A DNA stretch of 33,868 nt from Bifidobacterium sp. ESL0784 (GCF_029433295.1 NZ_JAQTHV010000006.1:1-33868); one strand, 5' to 3'. Counted from the stretch's first letter, positions 23,060 to 30,758 are shown. A program made the numbers and translations. The notes: generated by a model not told the origin, from the letters alone.

Positions 23060-23270
23060 TTCTTTTTGCTTTCTGTGTTGATTTCCAATGCCTGTATTGC
23101 CGGTGATGGCAAAAGAACATCTCGAGCTTGCCGACTGGTCTCCAGATGAGGTGAAACTCGAAGCGTTCGGGGGAGATATCAACCTGCCACCATTGCCCGC
23201 AATCAGGGCAACGGTAGAAGTGTCCAAGATGAGCATGTGCAGGTAGACGACATGCGGCGTCGGTGGTCAT
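22902..23270 (-). CDS. Small zinc-finger-like protein with anomalous C-terminus
   Basis: The start at 23270 overlaps the previous stop as ATGA and follows GGAAG, so the N-terminus is well supported. The first 60 residues look real: FYRCPDCGQWWQVD (18-31) and FFCHHRQYRHW give one Cys2/His2-like site. The remaining 60 residues (KSTQKAKRNDRQESDRQ and onward) overlap the start of the next gene and have the Arg/His/Pro composition of a shadow frame. The gene may have lost its proper stop, giving a 122-aa reading frame from a roughly 65-aa protein. Confidence 0.5.
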   Translation of the reverse strand: MTTDAACRLPAHAHLGHFYRCPDCGQWWQVDISPERFEFHLIWRPVGKLEMFFCHHRQYRHWKSTQKAKRNDRQESDRQPTTRADHLQRNQPSPNRHGHAPRPHPAGRQRRSRRMESSRTVH

Positions 23271-23671
23271 GACTGGTTTCTTCCGTTGAGTTGTTTCTGT
23301 TCCTGCCAGGCTTCGTACATGGTGTGTTTGCCGTCGTCACCAATCAGGTACGGGAGCATGACCTCATCAAGGCCGACCATGCCGACTTCGACGATGGCGA
23401 GCTGGGCGTTGATCCAGTCCTTGACGATGCGCCAGGCGACACGTTTGGCCTGTTCTGGCGTACGACTCGGGGCTTTCTGCTCCTTAAGCAGGGTGAGAAC
23501 GTTCTCGCTTCATGCCGGCAGCTGGTACCAGTAGCCTTTGAATTCGAAGCGTATGCCGTCCGGCTCGTTGGTCAGCATGATGTTGTTCACGCCGTGTTTG
23601 GTGAGCAGGGCGACGATCTCGCCTTTGGTCTTGTCCGCATCCACCCGGGTACGGTAGTTCATCACTGCCAT
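23267..23671 (-). pseudogene. Conserved phage protein interrupted by an in-frame TGA
   Basis: The ATG at 23671 has GGAGG eight bases upstream and the final TGA overlaps the next ATG (ATGA), so both ends are those of a live gene. Between them lies one TGA (23510-23512) after WYQLPA. The first piece (52 aa) runs MAVMNYRTRVDADKTKG ... IRFEFKGYWYQLPA; the second runs SENVLTLLKEQ ... TPEQAKRVAWRIVKDWINAQLAIVEVGM ... VMLPYLIGDDG. The second block is a well-known conserved pattern in phage proteins next to primases. A C-to-T change of CGA (Arg) would create the stop. The full product would be 134 aa. Sequencing error or readthrough cannot be excluded. Confidence 0.8.
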
Positions 23672-23672
23672 T

Positions 23673-25982
23673 TCAGTTGCCTCCTAGTTGTCGTTCGATG
23701 GAATTCCAAGTCGTAATCAGCTCGTCATCTTTCAACCCGCTGGCATGGCCGCGCTGGAAGAAATCAGAGTGGATAGCCTGCCGGTTCTCAGGATGATTCA
23801 ACAAGCGCCCGTATGCCCAGTCATGGAGTGTCTGGTTACGCTGCCCCTTGGGTATCGGCGTCATATCCGGACGTCCGTTCCGGCTATTGCCGACCGGTTC
23901 GGTCAACAGTTCGTCAAGCGATGACAGTGAAGTATCCGCGCGTTTTGGCGTTGCGAACGTTCGCGGCTGCGCGTCGCATCCTTCGACGTAGCCGTTGTCT
24001 TCGAGCCATTGGGCCATCTTCTTGGGCATGACTGGCACTTGGTTGTTGGGCATGTCGAGGAGCCAGTAGTCGCCGTTTGTGGTGTGGCTTCCGGGACCGA
24101 TGACGTAGCCTTTGCGCTCGCATCGGATGTCAACGGGAATGCCGTTGGAATGCACTGAGTTTTTCAGTGTGCCCATGAGTTCGGCGGGTAGGGCGTAGTA
24201 GGCGTGGACTCCGCCGGATGGAGTGCCGACGAGATACGTGGATGGGAAGTCCTGGCTGCCGTATTTGCCGATCTCCTGGTTGAGAACGGTCCAGCCGTCG
24301 CTGGTCTTGCCGTCTTTGCTTTTGTCCATGTCGATGATGGCCATGCCCTTGTTGGGTACGACGGCATAGGATTCCGTTGTGGGTCGGATGCTGGTGTCGA
24401 GGTTTTGGTCTTCGGTGAGTCGTTTCCAGTTTTTGGCGACTTTCTGTTCGGCGGGGACGAAATCGCAGTTGAATCCCATCGTGTTCGGCAATGGCAGCGG
24501 GTCGGCCTCGATAGGCTGAGGAAGGTCAGGGGTGTCGTCGATTTGTTTGGCGAGCTGTTCTCGGTCATGCTCGTAGGCTTTACGGTAAGGGGCGAAACGG
24601 ACTTCATCCTTCACAATGAGTATGCGAATGGATGTTCCTTGTTCGGGGACCCATTTCACTCCGCCTCTGGTGAGTCCGAATCGTGCCAGCAGGTCGCGTT
24701 GTTCGTAGCGTTTGGTTCCTTCCAGCATGCTGCTGGGTGCATAGCCGTTGGCACATATGGTGTTGATGATGGATTGTTCGAGGTCGGTGACGTCGTTGGC
24801 GCTGCCGACGCTGACGTCGTCGAACGGGTTTTCGCCGTGGTTTTCCCAGAGTTTGCAGCTGGCCATGATGAACGGTGCCGCGCCGTATTGTTTGCGGAAG
24901 TCCAGCAGTGGTTGGAATTCCTGTGGTTTTCTGCCGTCTTTCATGCGGATGTAGGCGAAGCGTCGTGCGACGGCTGCGTTCATGGTGGTGATGACGGAAT
25001 TGTTGGTGGCAACGATGAAGGTGCATTTGGGTGTGAAGCTGACTGCGTTCTCTCCGATCCTTCGGGCGGTGACGCTGTCGCCGGTCGAGATTTTCTTCAG
25101 ATAGGTGAGCTGGTCGATGCCGATGGTGTCGGCGTCCTCGTCGTAGGCCCATAGGGCTCCGATGAGTTTGCCGGTCTCCTGCTGGGTGTCAAATCCTCCT
25201 GAGCCTCGGCGTCCTCCGAGGATTTTCTGTGAGTCCACGGCGACGGCGAGTCCTGGGAATGAATTGGCGAGCGTGCCGAGGAGGATGCCTTTGCCGTTGC
25301 CTCCGTCCCCGTAGAGCACGTAGGTGAGGTGCTTGTAGGGTTCGAGCAGTGGGGTGGCGAACATTCTGGCGAGATTCATGGCACTGTGTTCGTCTTCGGT
25401 GATGTCGCGCATGAAGGCGACTGCCTGTGTGGCGAGCCTGGCGTTGAAGGGCTGGTCGATGGTCAGCTCGTAGGGTTCGTCGAACATCTGATCACCAGAA
25501 TGGTAGCGGACGATGCCGTTGGTTTCTCGTTTGAAGGCGGTGTCCTGGAATTTGATGCCGTGGCGGACGCGTTTGTCGAGTTTGCGGCATTCGACGACGA
25601 GCTGCTGATTCCAGGGCAGGTAGGCCTTGTTGCTTTTGACGTGGTATTCGGCTTCAAGGTTGGTGATCGCGTGCCATGTGTCGAGTAGCTGGTTGTTGCC
25701 GGTCTGGTCTACATCGCGGACGTAGAGCGTATGGTTGTCATCTCCGAGCAGAAGCGAATCGTTGCGGTAGTCCCATAGGGCTTTGGCGTATCCGTCGTCG
25801 GCGTATGGTGTCGGGTTTTTGCCCCAGGTGTTCCTCGGAATCTCCACAGTCTGACCGGTGCGATCGATGAACGTGTTCGACGTGTTTTCGAATCTGGAGA
25901 CTTTCATGCCGAGCAGCAGGTCGGGGACATGTTGGGGGCCGTTGGGGATTTTCGAGCAGGAATGATGGTAGAAAGCGTCCAT
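23673..25982 (-). CDS. Helicase-primase: N-terminal SF3 helicase, C-terminal prim-pol
   Basis: A 769-aa replication protein with TAAGGA before the ATG. Residues 1 to about 200 are a D5-type N-terminal region. The SF3 helicase follows: Walker A GDGGNGKG (225-232), Walker B LWAYDED (277-283) and FIVATNN (322-328). After a linker, residues about 495-650 form a bifunctional primase-polymerase domain: IDMD (D551, D553), SGGVH (H593), and VDIRCERKGYVIGPGS (D618). A final helical region (about 700-769, GQRNQTLHDWAYGRLL) resembles a primase C-terminal domain. Most relatives put prim-pol first and helicase last, so the order here is reversed. It is expressed just past the iteron region and presumably starts replication there. 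Confidence 0.88.
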   Translation of the reverse strand: MDAFYHHSCSKIPNGPQHVPDLLLGMKVSRFENTSNTFIDRTGQTVEIPRNTWGKNPTPYADDGYAKALWDYRNDSLLLGDDNHTLYVRDVDQTGNNQLLDTWHAITNLEAEYHVKSNKAYLPWNQQLVVECRKLDKRVRHGIKFQDTAFKRETNGIVRYHSGDQMFDEPYELTIDQPFNARLATQAVAFMRDITEDEHSAMNLARMFATPLLEPYKHLTYVLYGDGGNGKGILLGTLANSFPGLAVAVDSQKILGGRRGSGGFDTQQETGKLIGALWAYDEDADTIGIDQLTYLKKISTGDSVTARRIGENAVSFTPKCTFIVATNNSVITTMNAAVARRFAYIRMKDGRKPQEFQPLLDFRKQYGAAPFIMASCKLWENHGENPFDDVSVGSANDVTDLEQSIINTICANGYAPSSMLEGTKRYEQRDLLARFGLTRGGVKWVPEQGTSIRILIVKDEVRFAPYRKAYEHDREQLAKQIDDTPDLPQPIEADPLPLPNTMGFNCDFVPAEQKVAKNWKRLTEDQNLDTSIRPTTESYAVVPNKGMAIIDMDKSKDGKTSDGWTVLNQEIGKYGSQDFPSTYLVGTPSGGVHAYYALPAELMGTLKNSVHSNGIPVDIRCERKGYVIGPGSHTTNGDYWLLDMPNNQVPVMPKKMAQWLEDNGYVEGCDAQPRTFATPKRADTSLSSLDELLTEPVGNSRNGRPDMTPIPKGQRNQTLHDWAYGRLLNHPENRQAIHSDFFQRGHASGLKDDELITTWNSIERQLGGN

Positions 25983-26269
25983 TTTATACAGTCCTTACGC
26001 TCCTTACGCTTTCCTTACGCTGTAGCGTAAGGCGTGTTAGCCCAATAATTTCAATGTTTTTCACTATGTTCCTTACGTTCTTACGGTTCTTATAGGGGTG
26101 ATACGCAGTAAATAAAAGATATATATGCTCAGCAGCGTAAGGAATCAGCGTCGGAATACTTCGGAATCGTTGATTTTTCAATGGTTTCATTTCCTTACAC
26201 TTCTTCCTTACGTTGCTGAGGTTTATTTTTTAAACGACTCGAATTCGAGAGGTTTAAATTATTACTGAT
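25983..26269. other. Iteron-rich AT-rich region, putative replication origin
   Basis: A non-coding 287-bp block between the SSB-like and helicase-primase genes. TCCTTACGC occurs at 25992, 26001 and 26012, its inverse GCGTAAGG at 26025 and 26134, and variants TTCCTTACGT near 26069, TTCTTACGG near 26078, TTCCTTACAC at 26191 and TTCCTTACG at 26204. TCGGAAT is repeated at 26150 and 26161. AT-rich segments with ATATATATG (around 26119) and a CTCGAATTCGAG palindrome (26238-26249) could unwind. Direct and inverted iterons beside an initiator gene are typical of phage origins. Confidence 0.7.
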
Positions 26270-27187
26270 CTAGAAATTGCCGGCTACGTCGTCCTCGCTG
26301 CCATGGTTCGGCTGCAAGGCGTTGGTGACGGTGGTTTCGGGCAGTCCAATGAGCGCGGCAATCTCTTGCGGGCTCTTGCCGAGCGCTTGGAGTTGCTGCA
26401 GTTGCTGCAGGTTGACTTGGGGGCCGGTTTGCATTGGCGGGGTCGCGCTCGGCTGGGGCTGCGGCTGGTATTGCTGGCTTTGCGCCTGCTGGGCCGTGTT
26501 GGTCTGCTGGAATTGCTGGTTCTGGGCTAGTGCGGGCTGTTGCATTGTGGGCTGTTGGAATTGGCCCTGCTGTTGCGGCGTGTAGCCGGTCTGCTGGTTT
26601 TGCGTTGGTTGGTTTTGCTGTGGGTTGAGCAGAGTGTCGGGGCTGTTGGCTGGTTGGATGACGAAGCTGTAGAGCTTGGCCGGCATGGCGGGGTTCTTGC
26701 TTTGCGGGTCGGCTCCGACGTAGGTTTCGGTGATGGTGTCACCGGGCTTTGGCGCCTTCTTGATTCCCGCGTTGCGCATGGCCTCGCGGAACGCCTTCAA
26801 TTGGCCGCCCCAGCCTTTCACGTATAGGCTGCGTCGGCCGTCGTCATCCTCATCGTCGCGCAGGGTGGTCTGGATGACCATGTGGATCTCCTGCTGTGGT
26901 TTGCCGTCGTTCCAGAAGGCGGGTTGTTGGGTGTTGAAATCGCGTACCTGTTGGGTTTCGATGAGTTCCAGGGTTCCGGTGACGGTGCTGCCGGGTTGGC
27001 TGTCGCGGCCGAAGAAGGCTTTGGCGCCGCTGCCGGAGAGCAGGTCGTCCAATCCGCTGAGCTGTCCTCCCTGTGGCTGGACGGGTTGTTGGCGTGGTTG
27101 GCCTTGCTGTGGCCATGTGTTGCCGCCGCCGTATTGTGGCTGCTGCCCGTATCCGTTGTTGTACTGCTGGTTGTTGTTTGCGAACAT
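26270..27187 (-). CDS. Single-stranded DNA-binding-like protein with Gln-rich linkers
   Basis: A 305-aa protein with AAAAGGAG before the ATG. A Gln/Asn/Gly/Pro N-terminal arm (1-42) precedes a folded core (about 43-180) with STVTGTLELIETQQVRDF, EIHMVIQTTLRD and RRSLYVKGWGGQLKAFREAM, an OB-like beta pattern. Residues about 185-260 are again Gln-rich. A short HTH-like helix pair follows (LQALGKSPQEIAALIGLPETTVTNAL), and the tail is acidic with a final Phe (GSEDDVAGNF), like the partner-binding tip of SSB proteins. Next to a RecB-like nuclease and the origin, it should coat ssDNA during replication or recombination. Confidence 0.72.
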   Translation of the reverse strand: MFANNNQQYNNGYGQQPQYGGGNTWPQQGQPRQQPVQPQGGQLSGLDDLLSGSGAKAFFGRDSQPGSTVTGTLELIETQQVRDFNTQQPAFWNDGKPQQEIHMVIQTTLRDDEDDDGRRSLYVKGWGGQLKAFREAMRNAGIKKAPKPGDTITETYVGADPQSKNPAMPAKLYSFVIQPANSPDTLLNPQQNQPTQNQQTGYTPQQQGQFQQPTMQQPALAQNQQFQQTNTAQQAQSQQYQPQPQPSATPPMQTGPQVNLQQLQQLQALGKSPQEIAALIGLPETTVTNALQPNHGSEDDVAGNF

Positions 27188-27208
27188 TGTTGGTTCTCCT
27201 TTTGGTTG

Positions 27209-28183
27209 TTATTTGGTTGGTTGTGGCTGGTAAGTGGGTTCGAGAAGCGGGATCAGTTGTCGCCATTTCTCGGGGACTTCGGGTCGGGGTTTCTCGTCGA
27301 TGCCGAGGCCGAGCTGGTCGCTATCGGGCCATGTGCCGTCGTTGAAGTCATGCGTCGGGCTTTCAGGTAGGAGCGAGATCCATGCGTCGCGCATCTCGGG
27401 CCCGTCGGTCTGTTCGATGACGTCCATGAGGTTGACGAGGAGCTGGGCCCGGGCGAGTGCCCATTGGCCGGGCTTGGGGTCGAACGGCCATCGTCTGGGG
27501 ACGGTGTCGTTGAGGCTGAGCCCGGTGCGTGGCAGGAAAATGTCGCTGACCCATTCGACGGGCAGGTCGGCGTTTCGGATGCCGAGCCCGTAAAGCGAGA
27601 CTTGTACGCGGTATTGTTGGCTGACGCCGTTGGCCTTGACGGTCTTTGCGGTGGTTGTGCCGACGTTCTTCCAATCGATGATCGTCGCGCAGCCCGGGAT
27701 GTAGAGGTCGATACTGCCTGTCACGTCGTAGCCGCCGTACAGCCCCTCCAAGTGGCCGACTGTCACCTTTTCTTCTGTCAGGAAGCGTTTGTAATCGCGG
27801 AAACGTCCAAACATCGTATCGAGCATGTTCTGCTCCTGCTCATCCTTTACCTCGTTCAAGGAGTCGAAGAGGCCTTGGAGTTGAGCATGGACGCTGGTAC
27901 CCACGTAGGTCGCCCAGTTTGGCTGTTCGGGATGGGGCCATCCGGCGAGCTTCGCGGCCAGCGTGTGGAGGCTGTCGGTGCCGAGCTCGCTGGGGCCGAT
28001 GGTCTTCTGCAGGCTGCGCGGATTGTTGACGATGGCATTCTCGATGACCGCGCGGATCCTCGGCCACAACACCGTGTCATCACCGGAGACCTGAGCCTCC
28101 TGCTTCACGGGCTGCTGCTTCTGCTGTCGGGCTTTGGCGACGGCGAGCACCGCGCTATCGGCGCTACCGGTTGTCTTGCTCAT
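27209..28183 (-). CDS. RecB/Cas4-like PD-(D/E)XK nuclease
   Basis: A 324-aa protein with GGAG before the ATG, overlapping the previous gene by 20 bp. Motifs in order: GTSVH (95-99), GSID (156-159), IIDWK (D170, K172) and QVSLY (194-198). These are the His, Asp, D-x-K and QxxxY elements of RecB-type exonuclease domains. The N-terminus (1-38) is Gln/Lys rich and probably flexible. Paired with the SSB-like protein and a coiled-coil protein, it likely processes DNA ends for phage recombination. No iron-sulphur cysteines of Cas4 are seen. Confidence 0.82.
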   Translation of the reverse strand: MSKTTGSADSAVLAVAKARQQKQQPVKQEAQVSGDDTVLWPRIRAVIENAIVNNPRSLQKTIGPSELGTDSLHTLAAKLAGWPHPEQPNWATYVGTSVHAQLQGLFDSLNEVKDEQEQNMLDTMFGRFRDYKRFLTEEKVTVGHLEGLYGGYDVTGSIDLYIPGCATIIDWKNVGTTTAKTVKANGVSQQYRVQVSLYGLGIRNADLPVEWVSDIFLPRTGLSLNDTVPRRWPFDPKPGQWALARAQLLVNLMDVIEQTDGPEMRDAWISLLPESPTHDFNDGTWPDSDQLGLGIDEKPRPEVPEKWRQLIPLLEPTYQPQPTK

Positions 28184-28367
28184 GCTTCAGCTCCTTCAAC
28201 GCACGTCCTGCCTCGCGGCGGATATACTCCACATCCGTTTTGCTGATGCGGGTTCTGGTCACACTGTCGGCTTGGACGATTTCCAGCTTGAACCCGATGC
28301 CGTCGCCGGGGGAGTCGCTGGCCTTGTCGCGGATGATCATGAACCCGCCGTCGGTGATATTGCTCAT
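28164..28367 (-). CDS. Small hypothetical protein of the recombination cluster
   Basis: A 67-aa protein with GAGG eight bases before the ATG; its start overlaps the preceding stop as ATGA. MSNITDGGFMIIRDKASDSPGDGIGFKLEIVQ suggests a short beta meander and the rest is a charged helix (DVEYIRREAGRALKELKHEQDNR). No family is recognised. Tight coupling to the nuclease gene suggests a shared process. Confidence 0.68.
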   Translation of the reverse strand: MSNITDGGFMIIRDKASDSPGDGIGFKLEIVQADSVTRTRISKTDVEYIRREAGRALKELKHEQDNR

Positions 28368-28534
28368 TTCTTCAACCTCGCTTCCTGCTCCTGGATCTGC
28401 AGTGCGGCGTCACGGCACACCTGGTCGAACTTGTCGCTTTTGATGATGTACAGATCGTCGGTGAGATCCAGATCATGTTTCTGAATCGCATGGCCGACGG
28501 CCTTTTCGATGTCACTTCTCAATTGCCGGATCAT
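28364..28534 (-). CDS. Small helical hypothetical protein (56 aa)
   Basis: Both ends are ATGA overlaps with its neighbours, which strongly supports this short frame. It is a charged, mostly helical protein: MIRQLRSDIEKAVGHAIQKH, then DLYIIKSDKFDQVCRDAALQ, ending EQEARLKK. No motif or family is recognised. Part of the tightly packed recombination gene cluster. Confidence 0.7.
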   Translation of the reverse strand: MIRQLRSDIEKAVGHAIQKHDLDLTDDLYIIKSDKFDQVCRDAALQIQEQEARLKK

Positions 28535-28947
28535 TTGACCACCACCGTGCTTTTGCCCTGATCGAACAGGCCGGCCAACGCGTCCTCGCCTAGCTTCTTG
28601 CGCGCGCCGGTCGAATCCGGGGCTATCTTGTATAATTCCGGATAGTCTTCGGCCGGATACTTGGCTTTGAACCGGCTCGCGTTCAGACGTTTCGACCCCT
28701 CGCGCACCTGGACCTTCAGGTCGCCGGCCGCATACGTACCGGGCTCGTGGGTGTCAAGGATGTCCTGCTTGAGTTGGTCCACCTTCGCTTGGTTCGCCTC
28801 GATCTCGGCCTGCAGGCTCACGATCTTCCGCGCCTGCGCCATCAACAGATTCGCTCTGCCCTCGTTGATGTCCTTCGCATCCTGTTGCTCGGGATCGGGA
28901 TTGATCTGTGGGTGGAGGGTGGTGTTCTTGTCGATTGTGGTTGTCAT
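28531..28947 (-). CDS. Coiled-coil protein of the nuclease/SSB cluster
   Basis: A 138-aa protein with AAGGAG before the ATG. Residues 35-68 form a coiled coil (RKIVSLQAEIEANQAKVDQLKQDI). The C-terminal half has the pattern SKRLNASRFKAKYPAEDYPELYKIAPDS followed by LGEDALAGLFDQGKSTVVVK. Similar ends (F..AYP...YP.LYK...., then LY..GKP.V.V) are common in phage proteins encoded beside YqaJ/RecB-type exonucleases. Function is not settled; it probably assists the nuclease. Confidence 0.7.
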   Translation of the reverse strand: MTTTIDKNTTLHPQINPDPEQQDAKDINEGRANLLMAQARKIVSLQAEIEANQAKVDQLKQDILDTHEPGTYAAGDLKVQVREGSKRLNASRFKAKYPAEDYPELYKIAPDSTGARKKLGEDALAGLFDQGKSTVVVK

Positions 28948-29120
28948 TTCGATTGCTCCTTGTTGTTTCTTGCGCTTTTGATGGGTACCCACATGGTCTT
29001 GTGGTTGGGGTGGTTGAATCGGTGTATGTTGCACGCCTGAATCGCGTTCTCGATATGGGTTGGCGGGTTCAGGACGCCGCAGGTCTTGCACCTGGGGATG
29101 TAGTGATTGAGGTCCGTCAT
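28944..29120 (-). CDS. Small zinc-motif protein (58 aa)
   Basis: The start shares one base with the previous stop (TGATG) and the stop overlaps the next start (ATGA), which supports translation despite a weak ribosome site. MTDLNHYIPRCKTCGVLNPPTHIENAIQACNIHRFNHPNH contains CKTC and a downstream C-x2-H / H-x-H group, a plausible single zinc site. The rest is basic. Role unknown. Confidence 0.65.
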   Translation of the reverse strand: MTDLNHYIPRCKTCGVLNPPTHIENAIQACNIHRFNHPNHKTMWVPIKSARNNKEQSK

Positions 29121-29710
29121 CAGTCCACCGTCGCCAGTTTCGGCTGAATGGCCTTCAGCTCGTGTTTGATGCGCCTGATCTGCTTCTCTGAATTGGCCAC
29201 GGCGGTGTACGCGAGCCTGCCGGCGTCGTCGTACTTGAATCGCTGCCCGCACTTCAGGCAGTACACTGGATCGGGATTGTTCTTGTACGAGTCGATTAGC
29301 CACTTGTTGTCGTTTCCACTCGGCTGTCCCCACAGACTCGTGCCGCATCTCGGGCAGATGGAATACGGGGGTTCGTCGATGACAGCTTTTGGGCCTGCGG
29401 TGCAATAGCCCATGATCTTCCAAGGGTCGCCGTCCTTGTCGAGCTGGTTGGCGTATATGGTGATGAGCCGGTCGATGTACTTGCAGGCGGCGAACTGGAA
29501 CTCGAAGTCTTTGAACGCCTCGTAATCGCCGAACATCGCATTTTTCGCGGCCAGATAGCTGACGGCTACCCTCATCGAGTCCGGCCACGCCTTCGTCGGA
29601 TCGACCTCGATGCTTATCGTCGTCGGTTTCGGCTTTTCGTTCCTCGGTATGTCCTGGAACACCTCGAGGTTCACCGTTATCTTCTTTTTAGGAATAGTCA
29701 GAAAGCTCAT
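29120..29710 (-). CDS. Zinc-ribbon protein of the early operon, function unknown
   Basis: A 196-aa protein. The ATG at 29710 overlaps the RusA stop (ATGA) and has AGGAG eight bases upstream; the ATG six bases earlier is too close to that site. The N-terminus is beta-rich and basic (SFLTIPKKKITVNLEVFQDI). A helical region (about 55-95) follows, and then a zinc ribbon with CPRCG and CLKCG (about 119 and 149). The end is a charged helix. It may bind nucleic acid; no family is recognised. Confidence 0.68.
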   Translation of the reverse strand: MSFLTIPKKKITVNLEVFQDIPRNEKPKPTTISIEVDPTKAWPDSMRVAVSYLAAKNAMFGDYEAFKDFEFQFAACKYIDRLITIYANQLDKDGDPWKIMGYCTAGPKAVIDEPPYSICPRCGTSLWGQPSGNDNKWLIDSYKNNPDPVYCLKCGQRFKYDDAGRLAYTAVANSEKQIRRIKHELKAIQPKLATVD

Positions 29711-30180
29711 TGCCATTGCTCCTTTCCGATTTGGCTGATCTCAGAGATATAGATATGCGTGTGCGCCTGGTAGGGCACGCCATCGTGTGTGAGCGGGTCG
29801 CCGGCCTTGCGGTTGCGCATGCCACGTTTCCCTTGCACTCTTTTGTCGGGAAGGATCTTGCGCACGGTGGCTTTCATGATCTGCTTGTCATCCACGTAAG
29901 CGACGCCGTTCAGCGCGTCCGTGGCCAGCTTCGCGAGATTGTCCCAATCTTTGCCTGTACGGTCGGGCATCCAGAAAGCCAATGCGACTTCGACATCGCC
30001 GGTGAACGGTTGTGCATCGGGGTATTTCGTAATGAATGTGCTGTAGACACGGTTTTCGGCGTCTTTCGTCTTCTTCGGGGTCACACCATGCATGCCTTTG
30101 CCGCTGGGGTTCCGAAAGACTCGTGGCCGGCCTTTCGACTGTGGTGGTCCCGGAACGACGAACCTGAATTCACTTATCAT
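29707..30180 (-). CDS. rusA: RusA-like Holliday junction resolvase
   Basis: A 157-aa endonuclease that cuts branched DNA. GAAGG lies before the ATG and the start overlaps the end of the membrane-protein gene. The family core is plain: FVVPGPPQSKGRPR (7-20) and KDWDNLAKLATDALNGVAYVDDKQI (77-101), with metal-binding aspartates D78, D80, D88, D97 and D98. Length is normal. In phages RusA clears recombination or replication junctions before packaging. Confidence 0.9.
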   Translation of the reverse strand: MISEFRFVVPGPPQSKGRPRVFRNPSGKGMHGVTPKKTKDAENRVYSTFITKYPDAQPFTGDVEVALAFWMPDRTGKDWDNLAKLATDALNGVAYVDDKQIMKATVRKILPDKRVQGKRGMRNRKAGDPLTHDGVPYQAHTHIYISEISQIGKEQWQ

Positions 30181-30490
30181 CGGTCTTGCCTTCTTTTGTA
30201 CTGTTGTCGAGTTTGTTCTGCAGTTGTGCGTTGGCGTCGGCAAGCGCGATGCAGGTGGTCTCCAACGAGCTGATACGGCTGTCACGCCAATCCTCGCTGG
30301 TGGCGAGTTCGTCCCAACGGCATAGCAGGGACGCGGTCAGGGGGATGGTGACGAGCACGGTCAGCAGTTGGAGAATCCCCAGCTGCCCGTTGGTGAGGCC
30401 GGCGACCAGCCATGTGATGCTTACGCACATGGCCACGGCGCTCACGGAGCCGCCTGCAAGGCAGATGAGCGCGGCGGTTTTCTGTTTCAG
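30170..30490 (-). CDS. Two-span membrane protein, possible CTG start
   Basis: The frame ends at 30170 and carries two hydrophobic segments (TAALICLAGGSVSAVAMCVSITWLVAGL and LGILQLLTVLVTIPLTASLL) followed by a charged coiled coil (SSLETTCIALADANAQLQNKLD). No ATG precedes the first segment. A CTG at 30490 overlaps the upstream stop as CTGA, exactly where ATGA junctions occur elsewhere here, and would give KQKTAAL at the N-terminus (106 aa). GTG at 30445 would cut the first span. Start uncertain; function unknown. Confidence 0.6.
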   Translation of the reverse strand: MKQKTAALICLAGGSVSAVAMCVSITWLVAGLTNGQLGILQLLTVLVTIPLTASLLCRWDELATSEDWRDSRISSLETTCIALADANAQLQNKLDNSTKEGKTDDK

Positions 30491-30699
30491 GTGTATTCTG
30501 CTGTGCTTTGATGCAGGTTCTCGTCCAGCCACTTCTGTATGTCGCTCTTCCAATACCGGATGGTTCGTCTCCCGCATTGGACGAATTTCGGTCCCTCTTC
30601 GTGGAATCTGAGTTGGCTGAGATAGTTCCGTGTGACTTTGAGGATGTCGGCGGCCTGCTGGGTGGTCAGAATTTCGTCGTCCTCCAACGTGCGTGCCAT
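30487..30699 (-). CDS. HTH protein of the excisionase/AlpA type
   Basis: A 70-aa protein with GGAGG before the ATG. ILTTQQAADILKVTRNYLSQLRFHEEGPKFVQCGRRTIRYWKSDIQKWLDENL is the winged helix-turn-helix (HTH_17) of phage excisionases and AlpA-like regulators. No other excisionase candidate is seen, so it is the likely recombination directionality factor. It could instead be an early-operon regulator. It lies in the first part of the leftward early operon, as expected for a protein needed on induction. Confidence 0.72.
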   Translation of the reverse strand: MARTLEDDEILTTQQAADILKVTRNYLSQLRFHEEGPKFVQCGRRTIRYWKSDIQKWLDENLHQSTAEYT

Positions 30700-30758
30700 C
30701 GGCTCCTCCCTTTGATAAAATGCTATTTGGCATGGTTTCTTTTCTTTCTGTGTCGATT

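Noticed and set aside
24204..25154. Plus-strand frame of 316 codons opposite the helicase-primase
   Set aside because: Val/Gly/Asp/Glu-rich shadow; the minus-strand helicase motifs prove which strand codes.
25984..26190. Minus-strand frame of 68 codons over the iterons
   Set aside because: Its C-terminal VRSVRTV is only the translation of the CTTACG repeats; the ATG is almost on top of its AAGGAA site and the composition is not protein-like.
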